Origin: Nitrospinota bacterium
GTDB lineage: Bacteria > Tectomicrobia > Entotheonellia > J063
Length of the DNA: 5,506 nucleotides
NCBI GenBank assembly: GCA_003696125.1
Contig: RFHZ01000986.1
Span: forward strand, 1 to 5,506
Direction of reading: 5' to 3'
Shown here: positions 5,367 through 5,506 of the stretch, piece by piece
Numbering within the stretch: the stretch's first letter is position 1
How the letters are laid out: the number at the start of each line of letters is the position of its first letter
Program-made: the position numbers and the translations under genes
The notes under the pieces: model-generated
The model's database searches: none
Seen by the model: only the letters and a program-made list of their open reading frames with translations
Told to the model about the DNA's origin: nothing

Positions 5367-5506
5367 TCACAGTAGCAAGCCCGACCCACCCCACAAAGCA
5401 CCACGATAGGGTGGTCGGCTGTGGCGACCTGTTAGATGAATTGGTAGCTGGTTCAGCAAACGACTCAGGTCAACTACCTCGGGGTGGGATGCATCAGGCT
5501 GTCTTC
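5367..5506 (-). CDS. 3' end of an unidentified reading frame, possibly a gene remnant
   Basis: A frame open from the window edge gives 45 residues before a TGA at 5369-5367. Its first half contains HPEVVDLSRLLNQLPIH (residues 7-23). This resembles a conserved block I recall from predicted HNH-type endonucleases, where similar NP-V--LS-LLN-LPIH text is followed by a FRNPNGV motif. That motif is absent here. After LPIH the frame runs through a palindromic element (5381-5418) and ends. This suggests a truncated gene whose tail is translated repeat DNA. Third codon positions are less GC-biased than in the neighbouring genes, consistent with foreign or decaying sequence. The same frame stays open after the TGA to another TGA overlapping the pstB ATG. 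The family call is from memory and weak; a chance open frame is possible. Confidence 0.35.
   Translation of the reverse strand, partial: RQPDASHPEVVDLSRLLNQLPIHLTGRHSRPPYRGALWGGSGLLL
5381..5418. repeat. Palindromic element with 10-bp stem and one bulged base
   Basis: CCGACC-C-ACCC (5381-5391) pairs with GGGT-GGTCGG (5409-5418), giving ten pairs with a single bulged C and a 17-base loop. No T-tract follows on either strand. The ACCC(T)AC...GTAGGGT style of arms recalls small interspersed REP-like palindromes found in many bacteria (recollection, not searched). It lies where the conserved-looking part of the upstream reading frame ends. Confidence 0.5.

Noticed and set aside
5274-5369. A second selenocysteine TGA at 5367-5369, since the same frame stays open to a TGA overlapping the pstB start
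   Set aside because: There is no neighbouring Cys to form a redox motif, no hairpin after the TGA, and no recognisable protein in the extension; an open run of about 30 codons is expected by chance.
5441-5478. GGTAG...CTACC inverted pair and AGGTcaactACCT near the right edge as an insertion-sequence end
   Set aside because: The stems are only four to five bases, no transposase is visible and there is no matching opposite end in the window.

Overview
This is a 5.5 kb stretch of moderately GC-rich bacterial chromosome. Every gene I can support lies on the minus strand, so transcription runs from the right end of the window to the left. Strong AGGAGG-type Shine-Dalgarno sites precede the genes. 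TAA, TAG and TGA are all used as ordinary stops, for example TGA ending phoU. The gene set suggests an environmental, selenocysteine-using bacterium, perhaps a deltaproteobacterial, NC10 or Tectomicrobia-like lineage. That placement is a guess from gene content; no phylogenetic marker is present.

Layout in order of transcription: (1) 5367-5506 holds the 3' end of an unidentified reading frame entering from the right edge. It runs into a palindromic element, followed by about 90 bases of leader with a hairpin. pstA, the usual neighbour, is not seen next to pstB. (2) pstB (5277-4504) and phoU (4483-3755) form a tight phosphate-transport and phosphate-signalling pair. (3) A PLP enzyme of the D-cysteine desulfhydrase/ACC deaminase family (3681-2698) has a candidate promoter overlapping the end of phoU. 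(4) A small exported protein of unknown function (2629-2237) is followed after 18 bases by a 347-residue conserved protein of unknown function (2218-1175). (5) A 230-base gap contains a 27-base imperfect inverted repeat. (6) A UGSC-family selenoprotein (944-402) is interrupted by an in-frame TGA at 657-659, which I read as selenocysteine. A candidate SECIS hairpin lies just after it. (7) A HIT-family nucleotide-binding protein (326-1) is cut by the left edge.

The most interesting part is 402-2218. It pairs a thioredoxin-like U-x-x-C selenoprotein of unknown substrate with a conserved protein that may be its partner. A small secreted protein and a cysteine-metabolising PLP enzyme lie upstream. 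A conventional gene finder would split or truncate the selenoprotein at the TGA. The joint function of these genes is inference from proximity. The selenoprotein reading rests on the continuous frame, the UGSC motif and the downstream hairpin.
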